This document shows, one piece after another, positions 45,653 through 56,084 of a DNA stretch of 64,000 nt. A model generated the notes under the pieces. It was given only the letters and a program-made list of their open reading frames with translations, searched no databases and had not been told where the DNA came from. How positions within the stretch are numbered: the first letter of the stretch is position 1; every line of letters starts with the position of its first letter. This stretch comes from Rhizophagus irregularis (taxonomy: Eukaryota; Glomeromycota; Glomeromycetes; Glomerales; Glomeraceae). The stretch is from assembly GCF_026210795.1 (NCBI RefSeq), contig NC_089442.1:4120501-4184500 (forward strand), given 5' to 3'. The position numbers were made by a program, and so were the translations under genes.

Positions 45653-45781
45653 TATAGAAGGTTCAAATGAGTTGGAAATAGAGATTTGAAAAAAAAGTAG
45701 TTTTACTATGATTAATTAACCCCGTAATTTACTATTAAATGTAGAACACGTGCTCCGGTTTATTCATGGATCGGCAATTAA

Positions 45782-46198
45782 ATGACTTTTAAATAAAGTA
45801 AAAGAATTTGGGATTCTCTTATGAAAGCATTTTTTGGTAAAAAATAAAATTTTCAGATCAAACTTTATGCAGGTGACAAAATCGTGCATTATTATTCCTG
45901 GAGATATGCTAATATCATCATTTTATATTCATTTGAAAGCTGAAATTTGCTCTATCGTAAAAATCAAAGATCAAGAAAATTGGATCACTGGATGAGGCGT
46001 AATTAAAGATCAAAGTCAAATCAAACTTAAAAATCAAAAATAAATATATTGGATTCAATTCATTACATTTTAGGCTTATTAGATAGACCTCAATTTTCTC
46101 TTTCAAATGAATATAATTTTATTCATGTAGTTTACATCTACAGGTATTTAATAAATTTTTTTATATCAGATTTTATCAAGATAATTTCTAAGCAAACA
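45782..46198. other. Spacer with a short foldback
   Basis: TTATATTCATTTGAAAGCTG (45923) mirrors CTTTCAAATGAATATAATTT (46098). The stretch ATTAGATAGACCTCAATTTT-CTCTTTCAAATG is repeated at 54523/56830, where it is split by an insertion. No gene seen. Confidence 0.5.
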
Positions 46199-46335
46199 CG
46201 GGGTGTTTAGACCCAGTATCACAGAACTATAAAAATTTTATACTTGGGTGTTTGGACTCAGTGTTACAGAATAATAAAATTTTATACATGGGGTGTTTGG
46301 ACCCGGTGTAACAGAATAATAAAAATTATCTTTAT
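46199..46335. repeat. Three tandem ~44-bp repeats at the MULE end
   Basis: Three copies of GGGGTGTTTGGACCCAGTGT plus TACAGAATAATAAAATTTTA, each slightly different, at about 46199, 46245 and 46289. The first repeat resembles the mirror of AACACCCCGTGTAC at 54230, so the array may be the amplified left terminus of MULE copy A. Confidence 0.75.
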
Positions 46336-46412
46336 TTGTAATACATTGTTTACAATCACAATTGTTTTTGCTTTTACCCTTTGACCTTTCGTTAAGTTTT
46401 ATATTCTGTAAT

Positions 46413-49400
46413 AATGTCCTATAACAACTGCATTCAAAACGCTATGGATGTTTTTGCATATGAACAAAATGCTACTTTGACGCATCATGTGATACACGTC
46501 AGTCTTATATTTATTCTTCATCAAAATTTTGTTATATAACTAAATAATAAGTGTTTGTATTTCTTTATTAATAGTCTATTGATTCATACCTGTCAACATT
46601 TGACAACACTTTACAAGATGAAGTTCTAGATACAGATGAACAATATACAAACCTCACATCATATATACAATATGCTGCTCCAACACACCTCGCGCCATAC
46701 GTTGCCCCAGATGAATAATATGCTGATGATTTTCTAACACGCCTCATATCATACACTCCAGATAAAAATGCCGCTACTCTGGCACACTTCACATCAAATA
46801 TTGATGATGCCACTCTAACAGATCTCACATCATATGTTGTTCCAGACGCTGATGGTACTCTTACACAATATACTTCTCCAACATGTCTTATGTTATATGT
46901 ATGTTGGTTATCCATTTATTCATCATGGCTTATTCTTGTTAATATTTTGTCTGACTTATTCATGTTTCTAAATAGCCTTCTGCGCCAAGTTTACCAACGT
47001 CAGATGACACTTTACAAGATGATGAATCAGATGGAGACAGTGATAATCAACCTTTGGAATTGGTCTCCGGACTCACCTTCATAAGCTGGGATGAATTCAA
47101 GAATTGGTTAGATAGGTTTGCATTAAAAGAAGGATTTGATCATAAGATTAGAACGAGTGAAAAAGATCAAGGGATTTTGAGAAGGGTTACTTACGAATGT
47201 ACCAAGTCTGGCTCACATAATCCACAAATTACTTCAGATCCAACTAAGCATCGTAATGCTTTTTCTTCACGAATGCTCTGTTCCTGGAAACTTAATGTCA
47301 CCTGTCCAAAAAAAATGGTGTTGTAAAGATTAATTCATTTAACAATCATCATAATCATCCTCTTACCCCAATTATTCGTGAAATAGCACCAAGTTTTTGT
47401 AAATTAACATCTAAAATGTTAGAAGATATAGAGAAGTATGTTAACCAAGGACGAATGGACTCAGGATCTATATATCCTTTGCTTAGACATGATTATCCAG
47501 ACCAACCTATTTATAAGAAGGATTTATACAACGCGGTATATCAATTTCATCAGAAAAACAATCCAGGTGCCACTGATGCATCCCAGATGCTTCAGCAATT
47601 GCTAGAATGGAAGGATTCAGAGCCACTCTGGATAGTTAAACCTAGACTAGAACCAATCTCAAGAAAATTAAGCTCTCTTTTTTAGATGTCACCAGTACAA
47701 AGAAAGCTATATAGCAAATATAATGACGTTATAATACTTGATTTCAAATGATGCTATGCATATTAACTGTAATTGATAATAATTATAAGACTAGAATTGT
47801 GGCAAGTACTATCATTGAAGATGAAACATTAGACACTTATCGATGGATCTTTGATACTATACTTACTGAAAGTCTGAAACAGGAGTTTGTTCCAGAGTTA
47901 TCTTTACTGATTCAGATCCTTCAATGATTTGTTCAATTAAAGAGATTTATCCCAATATTCAGCACCTATTGTGCATTTTCCATAGATCTAAATCTCCGAA
48001 AAAAGCTTAAAGGAAAATTGGGTAGTCACTAGTCAGTTTAAGGAATTACACCATAAGTTCTATATATGTCACAACTCTCTTTGTGAGGAACTATTTGAAT
48101 GCCGATGGAATTAGTTAATAGATCAATATCCAGCAGCAGCAAAATATCTATCTGAATCACTCTATGCTAAAAAGGAATCATGGGCAATACCCTGGGTACA
48201 CAAACAATTCACTACTGGAGCCCAAAGTACACAACGAATTGAATCAATTAATAAACACATACATGACAAAGTTGATCGAGCCACTTCATTATGTGATCTA
48301 TTACATAGTATTAAAGATTATGTTAAAAATGAAGAATATCTTGAAAAGTTTGAAATTGAACAAAATGCCTTACCTAAAGTTGGAATGCCAATGTTAAATA
48401 CAAGATTTTTTGGACAAATGGATGCTATTATCAAAGACTTTTTAACGCCGGTAATGCTTGGAAAACAGTGATCACAAATGAATCAATCAGTATGCTATGA
48501 TGCAAATCGGATTACAGAATGGCAACAGTTAATAGAGGCAAGTAATTTTGATATTGAGTTAGATTTCATTAGGTTTCGTTCATATGTGATTTTGTGACTA
48601 ATAAATCATATTTTTAACACTTCTAGACGGAAACTGATAATGAAGAAATAAGTATTGGAATTAGAGAAGAGGAGCAAGATATACGGCAAATCCTTTTCCA
48701 ATCATTAATTAAAACTATTCCACCAGAAGCTATCATAGAAGTATGGCATGTACGAGCAACTAGAACTAAAGGAATAGGTCATTATGTAATTCTGCTTAAT
48801 GAAGGAATGCATTTATGTACCTGTCTTCTTTTAATCAACAAAGGGTTGGTATGCTGTCACTTTCTTCGTGTTGGTATTTATTCCCAATATGCAACATTTC
48901 ATATAAGCATAATCCAAAACCAATGGTACTTGGATACTAATATTCATCCAAATGATCTTTTGCAACAACATTCTTCTATTCTGGTATGTGGCATAACACA
49001 AGAAAATGTAGAAACAGAAAAAAGTATCAATTTTCAGCACTTTTCTTTGTTTCGGGTTGATTCACATGGTTTCCAAACACCTGTAAAATCAAGTAAAGCT
49101 ATTTACACAGAATTATTTGGGTTATTAAAGAAGGTATTAACTGTGCACTTAAGACTAATATGCAACATGAGTTAGTGAACTTACTCAAGGCTTTTATCTA
49201 TGACGCACAGAATAAGAATGTTCAGGAAGTAGAACCCTTAGCTGATATTAATAACCCAGCTATTATTAAACACAAAGGACAGCCTCCAAAAAGATTTAAA
49301 TCAAATGTTGGATTGTCTTCGTCTAAGGGATCAAAACGAGTATTGAAAAATAGTACACAGGTTAATATAACAGATCATAGTGTTATAAATAAAACAAAGG

Positions 49401-49459
49401 GGCGAAGGTGCGGGAAGTGTAAGCAGTATGGACATTACTCAAAGACGTGTCAAAATTAA
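46413..49459 (+). pseudogene. FAR1-type MULE transposase, copy A
   Basis: Exon 1 starts at ATG 46413 (MSYNNCIQNAMDVFAYEQ); GT..AG introns end at about 46573 and 46977 (the latter joins LMLY to PSAPSLPTSDD). The FAR1-like DNA-binding domain follows: FISWDEFKNWLDRFALKEGF and RRVTYECTKSG..CSWKLNV..NHHNHPL (47080-47360). The MULE core has LTVIDNNYKTRIVASTI, DTYRWIFDTIL, VIFTDSDPSMI and LCIFHIDLNLRKKLKGKLG. Then LYAKKESWAIPW, INKHIHDKVDRATS, a SWIM finger (CTC ... CCH near 48815-48860), and a CCHC knuckle RCGKCKQYGHYSKTC before TAA 49457-49459. Stops near 47684, 48112 and 48470 and shifts make it inactive. Usual lengths in this family are 700-900 residues, consistent with this span. Confidence 0.8.
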
Positions 49460-49705
49460 CACATTTATATAGCATATATAACAATATATAACATGCATCA
49501 GGAAGTCACAGGAAAAATGTTCATCAAATGTACATCGGTCACTTGATGTACATCATAAAGAAACGCTGAACATCGGACCCTGCAATGTACTACCGATGTG
49601 AGAAGGAGACTCTTTCCCAAATACATTTTTTACAAAAATTTCTGCGTAATAATTTTTTTTTAAAAAATAATCCCCTTTATTAAATTTTATTACATTAATA
49701 TAAAA

Positions 49706-51211
49706 ATGTCTATGGATAAGAGCCGAATACCAAACGAAGAAGCTTTAGACTTCGTTTCTAAGTTTAACAAAATTTATTTTCAAACTTTTACACACCACTT
49801 AAGTTCTTTTGTTACAGACGGTTTTCTCAAGGACTTATTTGAAAAAAACCCCTCAGTACCTAAAGATAAAGCCCAGATACTGATAGAGAGGTTTGGCGAG
49901 ACAGCCAACCCTGCGAACTTCTCTTCACAAGCTCAAGCTACGAATATACAACCCACCACCCTTTCGCTAATATTTTCTATAGCACTATATGCTGCGTCCA
50001 AGTCTTGGGATAATTTTTCTACCCAATTCTATCTCAATTTTGGCGATACGGGTATTGATGATGATGACGACGATGATGGATCTCAGCATACTGATGATTA
50101 TCTGATGGATGAGTCATATCAGCTTAAGCCCGATGTAGATGAACTTTTACGCCAAGGATTTCAAATGCCACCAAATCCAGTACCTATCAAGCTTCCATCA
50201 ATGCCTGATATAGTAATGCCCCCTGTTGATCAAACTGTGATACCCGAAAATTCCTGGAAGAAAGATAAACAAAAGGTGCGTGTTACAGATGATAAACAAG
50301 TCGCGAACCAATCAACAAAGGCAAAACCTGATGTAAAAACATCAGCCCAAAATTCCCAAAAGGGAAAGAAATCATCCGAACCGGAGGCTACACAGATACT
50401 GACAGGATACGAAGCTGTCGGAGAGGAGCAAGAGCGAATCCGAGACATAATAGTTTACGATATCCCGTATACCTGGAACCTGCAGAAAATTATAGCAGAG
50501 TTAAAATTTTGGGGGAACGCTATTAAATGTTCCGTTAAATGGCAACATAAGTATCAGACTCTTCGAGTCAAAATAGAACTTTCCTCATTTGCCCTTCCCC
50601 AGTTTAATAAATATTGGACGACAGACCTGGGAGGTATACCCGTTAGATGGTTCCCTGCAAGTTGGACTTTACGAGAAAAAAAACAACGTGAAAAGTTCCA
50701 AGCCGTTATTCATGACATTCTGGAGTTTATGACGATGGCTACCTTGTGGATGGACTGTAAACCATGTGAATTTTTAATGAAGTGCGGTGCTAGCTCATTT
50801 AAAATCATTCAAACAAGTAAAGGAAGGAGGAAACTTGTGGCCTATTTCGAGAATTGGGAGACCACACTAAGAGCCTTAGATACACCACAGTTTTACGTAC
50901 CTGATGGTAAGGAGTTGAAATGGTATCAACACTCCATTCCTACCTTGAAGAAAGCACAAAATAAACTGAAGGCTAAAAATACACCAAATCCGAAAAAATC
51001 AAGTAAGTCTGATAAGAATTTGGAAAGTAATCAGCCTAAGAAGAAGGATAAACCTACATCCTCGAAGAAAGTCCCAAAAAATAATAACCAGGAGGAGAAA
51101 CACCCGAAAACTCAGAAGAAGGCAAAGAATTCCTCGAAGAAAAAGGGTGGTAATAAAGATAACAAGGCGGTTTTAGCAGAGATTTTAACTTTATTACAGA
51201 AACTAGTTTAG
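49706..51211 (+). CDS. Intact LINE-type ORF1 protein, RNA-binding (501 aa)
   Basis: ATG 49706 is the first Met of the frame, 106 nt from the element's 5' end. Residues 1-110 are helical and conserved in all copies (FLKDLFEKNP, TNIQPTTLSLIFSIALY). Residues 117-125 are an Asp run, 152-215 a Pro-rich then basic linker. Residues 247-320 look like an RRM (IIVYDIPYTW as RNP2-like, QTLRVKIELS as RNP1-like), and 340-395 like a second one (FKIIQTSKGRRKLVAYFE). Residues 415-485 are Lys-rich; the end KAVLAEILTLLQKLV is a Leu-rich helix that could self-associate. By analogy with LINE ORF1 proteins it should bind RNA and form ribonucleoprotein particles. It is the only undamaged copy in the window. Confidence 0.85.
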   Translation: MSMDKSRIPNEEALDFVSKFNKIYFQTFTHHLSSFVTDGFLKDLFEKNPSVPKDKAQILIERFGETANPANFSSQAQATNIQPTTLSLIFSIALYAASKSWDNFSTQFYLNFGDTGIDDDDDDDGSQHTDDYLMDESYQLKPDVDELLRQGFQMPPNPVPIKLPSMPDIVMPPVDQTVIPENSWKKDKQKVRVTDDKQVANQSTKAKPDVKTSAQNSQKGKKSSEPEATQILTGYEAVGEEQERIRDIIVYDIPYTWNLQKIIAELKFWGNAIKCSVKWQHKYQTLRVKIELSSFALPQFNKYWTTDLGGIPVRWFPASWTLREKKQREKFQAVIHDILEFMTMATLWMDCKPCEFLMKCGASSFKIIQTSKGRRKLVAYFENWETTLRALDTPQFYVPDGKELKWYQHSIPTLKKAQNKLKAKNTPNPKKSSKSDKNLESNQPKKKDKPTSSKKVPKNNNQEEKHPKTQKKAKNSSKKKGGNKDNKAVLAEILTLLQKLV

Positions 51212-51539
51212 CCTACGCTTTAATTAGTGGTTTTACGAATTTTAGAATATGTATTATTTTTTAGGATAGAATAGGTTTATGTGTTTGCACCATAATTTCT
51301 TGGAAAGAGGACCTGTCCTCTCCACTTTTTTTCCTTCTCCTTTTTTTTTTACCCAGTGTGTTCGCCTGGACTTTTACCAGACGTGGTAGTAGTACAGGTC
51401 TTTTATTTTCAAGTAGTTCGGGTTGGCTTCCAGCTCCTCTGGAAATCGATGGTAGGATTCAGTTGGGTTGTATTACTTCGGAATCATGCTCACGTTTATA
51501 TCCCCTGCCGGCTTCACATAAAATAAAATAAATAAAATA
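51212..51539 (+). other. 3' UTR and tail of the intact half-LINE (subfamily A)
   Basis: Contains CACCATAATTTCTTGGAAAG, GACCTGTCCTCTCC, and the terminal GCTTCACATAAAATAAAATA. The same block follows ORF1 in copy 1 (8046-8360) and in 35758-36149, so the ORF1-to-tail junction is conserved. Confidence 0.8.
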
Positions 51540-51769
51540 AATGTACTACCGATGTCACAATATTTGATGTGCATCACCTAATTTTAATGTCCATTAATGA
51601 TGTACATTATTTAAAGATAATAAACATCATATTAAATTTATAATATTATTGAATTTATTTTATTAAATACACTATAACAATAATATTAGCTAAATTTTTC
51701 TATTATTAAAAGTAACAACTGTTAAAGAAAATGAAAAAAAAGACAGTAGGTTTCGCAACGAAACTTACA

Positions 51770-53190
51770 ATCTTTATATTAATTAACTAAATACTCCAGG
51801 ACCTACAAAAAAAAGTTTGAAGTTATTCTTCGAAACTTATCCAAGAAGTACAACCTAACAATAAAAAGATAAAAAAAGTATTAATAAAAAATTAATTTAA
51901 AAAAAAATTTTAAAAAAAGTTTTGAAGTAAAACTTCGAAACTTACCAATCCATTCCGTTAAGATTTGTATATACTTACAAATCTTGATCTTCTTGTTTCA
52001 TTTTTCAGAAATTCACCCGAAACCTAAAAAACCGTTCCATAATATTTAAAAAAAATAATAAACAAACCAAGATTCGTACTCACGAATCTTGGTTTCACTA
52101 AAAAATAAAACAAAAAGAACGGTTAGAACCATTCATAGTATTAAAAAAAAATAAATCTAAGGTTCATAATATAATACTTACGAACCTTAGTTCTCCTTTT
52201 TCCGATCTTCGGAAATCCACTCGATCCTCTAAAAAAAAAAAGAAAGAACGGTTAATAAACCGTTCGTAATATTAAAAAAAATCTAAAGTTCGTAGTAAAA
52301 TACTTACAACCCTCAGTTTATTATTTTCCGTTCTTTGGAAGACCACCTGATCCTATAAAAAATAAAAGAAAAGAACAGTTAGTAACTGTTCGTAATATTA
52401 AAAAAAATAAAAAAAACTCCCAAAAGATTTGTATTAGTACTTACGAATCTTTAGGTTTTTCCATTCTTCAAAAGCTCTCCCGAGACACTGAACCTATAAA
52501 AATAAAGAAAGAAACGGTTAGTAAACCATTCCATAATAATAAAAAAAATAAATAAAAACCAAGATTCTTACGAATCTTGGTTCTCCGTTCGTCAGAAGTC
52601 CACCGAACCTATAAAAGAAAGAAAGGAACAATAGTAAATCATTCTATAAAATAAAAAAAAAAATACCAAGATTCTTACGAATCTTGGTTCTCCGTTCGTC
52701 AGAAGCCCACCAAACCTATAAAAAAAAGAAAGGAATGGTTAGTAAACCGTTCTATAAAATAAAATAAAAAATACTAAGATTCTTACGAATCTTGGTTTCC
52801 GTTCGTCAGAAGCTTACCGAACCTATAAAAAAAAAGAAAGGAACGGTTAGTAAAAACCGTTCCATAAAATAAACAATAAAAAAAAAGATTCGTACTTACC
52901 ATTACGAATCTTTGGTCTTCCGTTCTTTGGAACTCAGAAGCCCACCCGAACTTAAACAAAAAAAAAGAATGGTTATTAGTAACCGTTCGTAATAATAAAA
53001 AATAAAAATAAAAAACCAAGATTCATACATACTTACGAATTTTGGTTTCTCTTTTTCCGAAGATCGGAAGTCCACCCGAAATCTAAAAAGAAAAGAACAG
53101 TTATTAGTAACCATTCTAAAATAATAAAAAAAAACAAATAAAACCAAGATTCTTACGAATCTTGGTTCAAGTCCCCTTCCTCCAATCCCC
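51770..53190. repeat. Array of about ten paired-hairpin units (106-135 bp each)
   Basis: Each unit has one hairpin of the type AAGATTCGTA..TACGAATCTT and one of the type GAACGGTTAGTAAACCGTTC, separated by A-rich spacers and TCCGTTCGTCAGAAGYCCAC. The second hairpin occurs near 52030, 52136, 52255, 52385, 52520, 52632, 52743, 52853, 52976 and 53103. Stem changes are often matched on the other side (AAGGTTC..GAACCTT at 52158). Not coding. Confidence 0.8.
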
Positions 53191-53199
53191 CTTCCCAGT

Positions 53200-53600
53200 T
53201 TTTTACCTCAAAGTCCAGTTTCGTATTCAAGCCAGCGTCTTCGTTTTACAAAAAAAAAAATAATGAAAGAAACGTTAGTTCATTTCTTAAATTAAAAACA
53301 ACAAAAATCTCTCTCCTTTTCCCATTTCTCACTACCTAAAGTCTGGTTTCATAGTATTCAAGCCAGCGTTTTCATAGTGCGTATCTTACAAAAAAAGAAT
53401 AACAAAAAGAAACGTTAGTGGATTTCTTAAAATAAAATAACAAAAATCCTCCTTTCCCATTTCTCGCTACCTTAAAATTCGGTATCGTAGTATTCAAGCC
53501 AGTGTCTTCCTAGTACGCGTCTTACAAAAAAATAACAATAAGAAATGTTAAGTTGTTTCTTAAATTAAAAAAAAATAAAATTAAAAAAAAATAAATTAAA
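53200..53600. repeat. Tandem ~125-bp units, CCAGTTTCGTATTCAAGCC type
   Basis: Three units with TCTCACTACCTAAAGTC, GTATTCAAGCCAGCG, TCTTACAAAAAA and GAAACGTTAGT..TTTCTTAAA. The same unit type recurs at 57430-60290. Each ends in a weak AAACGTT / TTTCTT element. Confidence 0.7.
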
Positions 53601-53634
53601 AAAAATATGTAAGTTTCGAAATGAAACTTACATT

Positions 53635-53775
53635 ACTTCCAAGAAAAAAAGGCGTAAGAAAAGGGGAAGGGAAGAACGAAAGAGAAGGAAGGAACAAAGG
53701 GAAAGGAAAAGAAGGGAAGGGGAAAAGAAAGGACGATAGGGGAAGGATGAAAGAGAATGAAAGTTTAAAAAAAGA
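53635..53775. repeat. Purine-only tract
   Basis: About 130 bases almost wholly A and G on the plus strand (GGGAAGGGAAGAACGAAAGA and similar). A similar A-rich purine tract lies at 57190-57415 beside the related array. Confidence 0.7.
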
Positions 53776-54545
53776 TGATGATCCTTTTTAAACTTTTAAT
53801 ATGCGTAACGCATGATGTTTTAATTAGTACACTATTTGATCAATGTCTAATCGTAGATCATGGTCTATCTTGACTGGTACGCTAATATAAAAAATCATTT
53901 CATATAAATTTGATAAATATTGAATTATCATTATTTAATGCTGCACATTATGATAAAAATCTCATTGATAATGCTCATTAATGTTAAATATTACATGTTC
54001 ATTTAAAATAATGAATATTATAATATACATGATCTACAAAAATGTACATGTAATAAACATTTTTCCCATAACTTCCTGATATGTATGTTTAGCATTTATA
54101 GCATTTATAGCATGTATGTATATGCTGCTTTTGTATGTGATTTATGTTACGCAATTTTACAATAAAAAATGCCACAGTTAAAAGTCACATGTAAATATTA
54201 TAAATATCAGTGTCACGTGATCTAGGTTCTAACACCCCGTGTACAAATAGAAATCGCCTTTTATCAAACTTATAAAATTTTATATTAATAATATAATTGA
54301 TGATTCCTGAACATCTACATATATTAAAATGAATTATTTTAAATTTATTTTAAAAATAAAAGTTGGCATTATCTTATGGAGCAAAGATCATTCAAATTGA
54401 ATTACTACATGTAAAGTAATTAATAATCAAATTTAGATAAAATTTAATAAATATACCTGAACGTAATTAATAATCGAATTTAGATAAAATTTAATAAATA
54501 TGAACGTAATTATAAATTGATTAGATAGATCTCTATTTTCTTTTT
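53776..54545. other. Right end of the 4.6-kb element and 3' end of MULE copy A
   Basis: To 54080 this is the inner right part of the TIR element. From 54081 the MULE 3' region resumes (ATGTATGTTTAGCATTTATA), ending in AACACCCCGTGTACAAATAG near 54230, a probable terminal repeat. 54300-54520 holds a duplicated GTAATTAATAATCGAATTTA segment. No gene seen. Confidence 0.5.
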
Positions 54546-54727
54546 TTTTTTTTTGCTGCAGCACAGGACCCCTGAATATACTATTAAGAACCCTGTCGTA
54601 CACTTTTGATATTTTTTGGATAGTTACATCGTACTGTGATACAAATTTCCTTTTTGAGCATGTCGAAGTTTGACTTTGTCGTACACTTAATAGTCAACAA
54701 TAAAAAAAATTTGTCGTACATTCAATT

Positions 54728-54972
54728 TAAGGTTGCTGAAGAAACTAGAGGATTTTGGCAAGTTGGCAAATTGCTGAAATAGCGAAACTTTGCTGAAACT
54801 ATATGAAAGTCATATTAAAAAGTTAGCAAAACTCTGGAGAAAAGCAAAACCTGACGAAACTTATTATAAATGCTGAAACTGTCAAAACCTTGCCAAAACT
54901 ATAATAAAACTATAGTAAAATCTTGGAGAAACTAATCATAGAATTTTGGAGAAGTTTAGGCAGGCAATCTTA
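54728..54972. mobile_element. 245-bp MITE, TAAGGTTGC family, copy 3
   Basis: Starts TAAGGTTGCTGAAG, ends GGCAATCTTA. Flanks ATTCAATT (54720-54727) and ACTCAATT (54973-54980) are an 8-bp TSD with one change. Inverted relative to copy 1 and similar in length. Confidence 0.8.
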
Positions 54973-55058
54973 ACTCAATTAGTAGTAAAAAGACTTTGTT
55001 GTACACCTATTTTATAATATAGAAAGTTTTGGTGTACACTTTTAACTAAATTGCATAT

Positions 55059-56084
55059 GGGCTGATTTGTCTACCTTTAATTAAAATATTAATTTTATTA
55101 CATTTTTATTATACAAAATACTATATAATATACAGTAAATTAAAAATAAATATTAAAAAATTTTTATTTAATGTTATTATACTATAATTTGGTAAATATT
55201 TCTTTTAAATTAATATAATTCTTAGCACTTACTATATATGTTAAAAATTTGTATCTCAACTTAAAACGTAAATATCTCCAGATCCAGTGATCCAATTGGC
55301 AAGCTCTTTTTTCGTTCATATAGACCAGATAAAAGGCTTTCCAAAAAGCCTAAATTTATAAAAAATGGATCAGTGGATCCCAAGATATTTGCATTTAAGC
55401 ATGTTAAAAAGTTCATACATCAACTTTAAACGTAAATATCTCCGGATCTAACGATTCAATCGGCGAGCTCTTTTTTCGCCTATAAAGTCCAGAACAAGGG
55501 CTTTCCAACGAGCCTAAAATTATAGAAAACGGATCAGTGAATCTTGATATATTTGCGTTTAAAGATGGTAATACAAACTCTGACATAAAATAATTATTTT
55601 TATTGTTTAAAAATATTTATTATAATACCATCTTTTATATGATATTTTTATTATACTTTTATAAATATTTATAGCTACTAAAACTATATAAATTTTTATT
55701 TTACTTTATATTTTATTAAAATATACTTACTTTTTAATAATATATGTTAAAAATTCCATATATATGAGAAATGGGTTTTTTATTAGTGAAATGGGTTTTT
55801 TCACAGCTCTTTTACATTTAATAATTTAAGTTTCGCAAATGTAAATTTTTGTTCAACTTATTATTTAGTCAAGTGATCATCAATCAGATGATTTTTTGGT
55901 ATTACAAAACAATTTTAATAACAAACACAAAGGTAAAACAAATAAAACACGCGAAAAGTTTACTATAAAGAAAAACTAACAAACAAATCATACAAAATAC
56001 AATACTTCAGATAACACATTAAGTAACAAAAATTGTGAAAATCAATCAATAACTCTTTTTAATGCAGAGTAGACAAATCAGCCC
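55059..56084. mobile_element. 1.03-kb TIR element, GGGCTGATTTGTC ends
   Basis: GGGCTGATTTGTCTAC at 55059 mirrors GTAGACAAATCAGCCC ending 56084. Interior is A+T-rich with the tandem modules at 55240-55567 and no open frame of note. Confidence 0.75.
55240..55567. repeat. Two tandem ~163-bp palindromic modules
   Basis: Copies at 55240-55402 and 55403-55567 share AAACGTAAATATCTCC, GATCCAGTGATCCAAT or its variant, AAGGGCTTTCCAA, and end with GGATCAGTG and GATATTTGC. The ends of each copy are mutually inverted. Confidence 0.75.

Larger units (their letters stand above)
41986..45777. mobile_element. 3.8-kb TTAA-flanked TIR transposon
   Basis: TIRs TTGCCGATCTATGAATAAAT, then CGGAGCAC, at 41986 and the mirror of TTGCCGATCCATGAATAAAC, CGGAGCAC, ending 45777. 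TTAA flanks both ends (41982-41985, 45778-45781). A TTAA target is typical of piggyBac, although these termini lack the usual CCC start. The element encloses one long minus-strand gene and nothing else of note. Confidence 0.8.
49600..51539 (+). mobile_element. Complete ORF1-only retroelement (half-LINE), 16-bp TSD
   Basis: TSD AATGTACTACCGATGT at 49584-49599 and 51540-51555. Between: a 106-nt leader, an intact 501-codon ORF1, 328 nt of 3' UTR and a tail AAATAAAATAAATAAAATAA. No reverse transcriptase, endonuclease or internal deletion scar is visible. The perfect TSD and open frame point to a recent insertion; it must have used enzymes supplied in trans. Confidence 0.9.
49497..54080. mobile_element. 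4.6-kb TIR element carrying a hairpin array
   Basis: ATCAGGAAGTCACAGGAAAA with ATGTTCATCAAATGTACAT at the left is mirrored at the right (ATGTACATGTAATAAACAT, TTTTCCCATAACTTCCTGAT, ending 54080). MULE copy B shows the uninterrupted target (AACATGTATGTTTAGC near 37823). It contains no gene of its own that I recognise; its interior is the arrays at 51.8-53.8 kb and the ORF1 element at 49600-51539. TSD unclear (ATG only). Confidence 0.7.

Noticed and set aside
46568-46915. 115-codon minus-strand frame
   Set aside because: It is antisense to the N-terminal exon of the MULE gene, whose plus-strand frame has matching splice sites and acidic repeats.
52783-53147. Two Phe/Tyr-rich minus-strand open frames that look like membrane proteins
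   Set aside because: They follow the A-rich tandem hairpin units; hydrophobicity comes from translated T-runs on the minus strand.
51770-53190. Regular repeats considered as a CRISPR array
   Set aside because: Units are 106-135 bp, vary throughout, have hairpins instead of uniform repeat plus unique spacer, and lie in eukaryotic transposon DNA with no cas gene.
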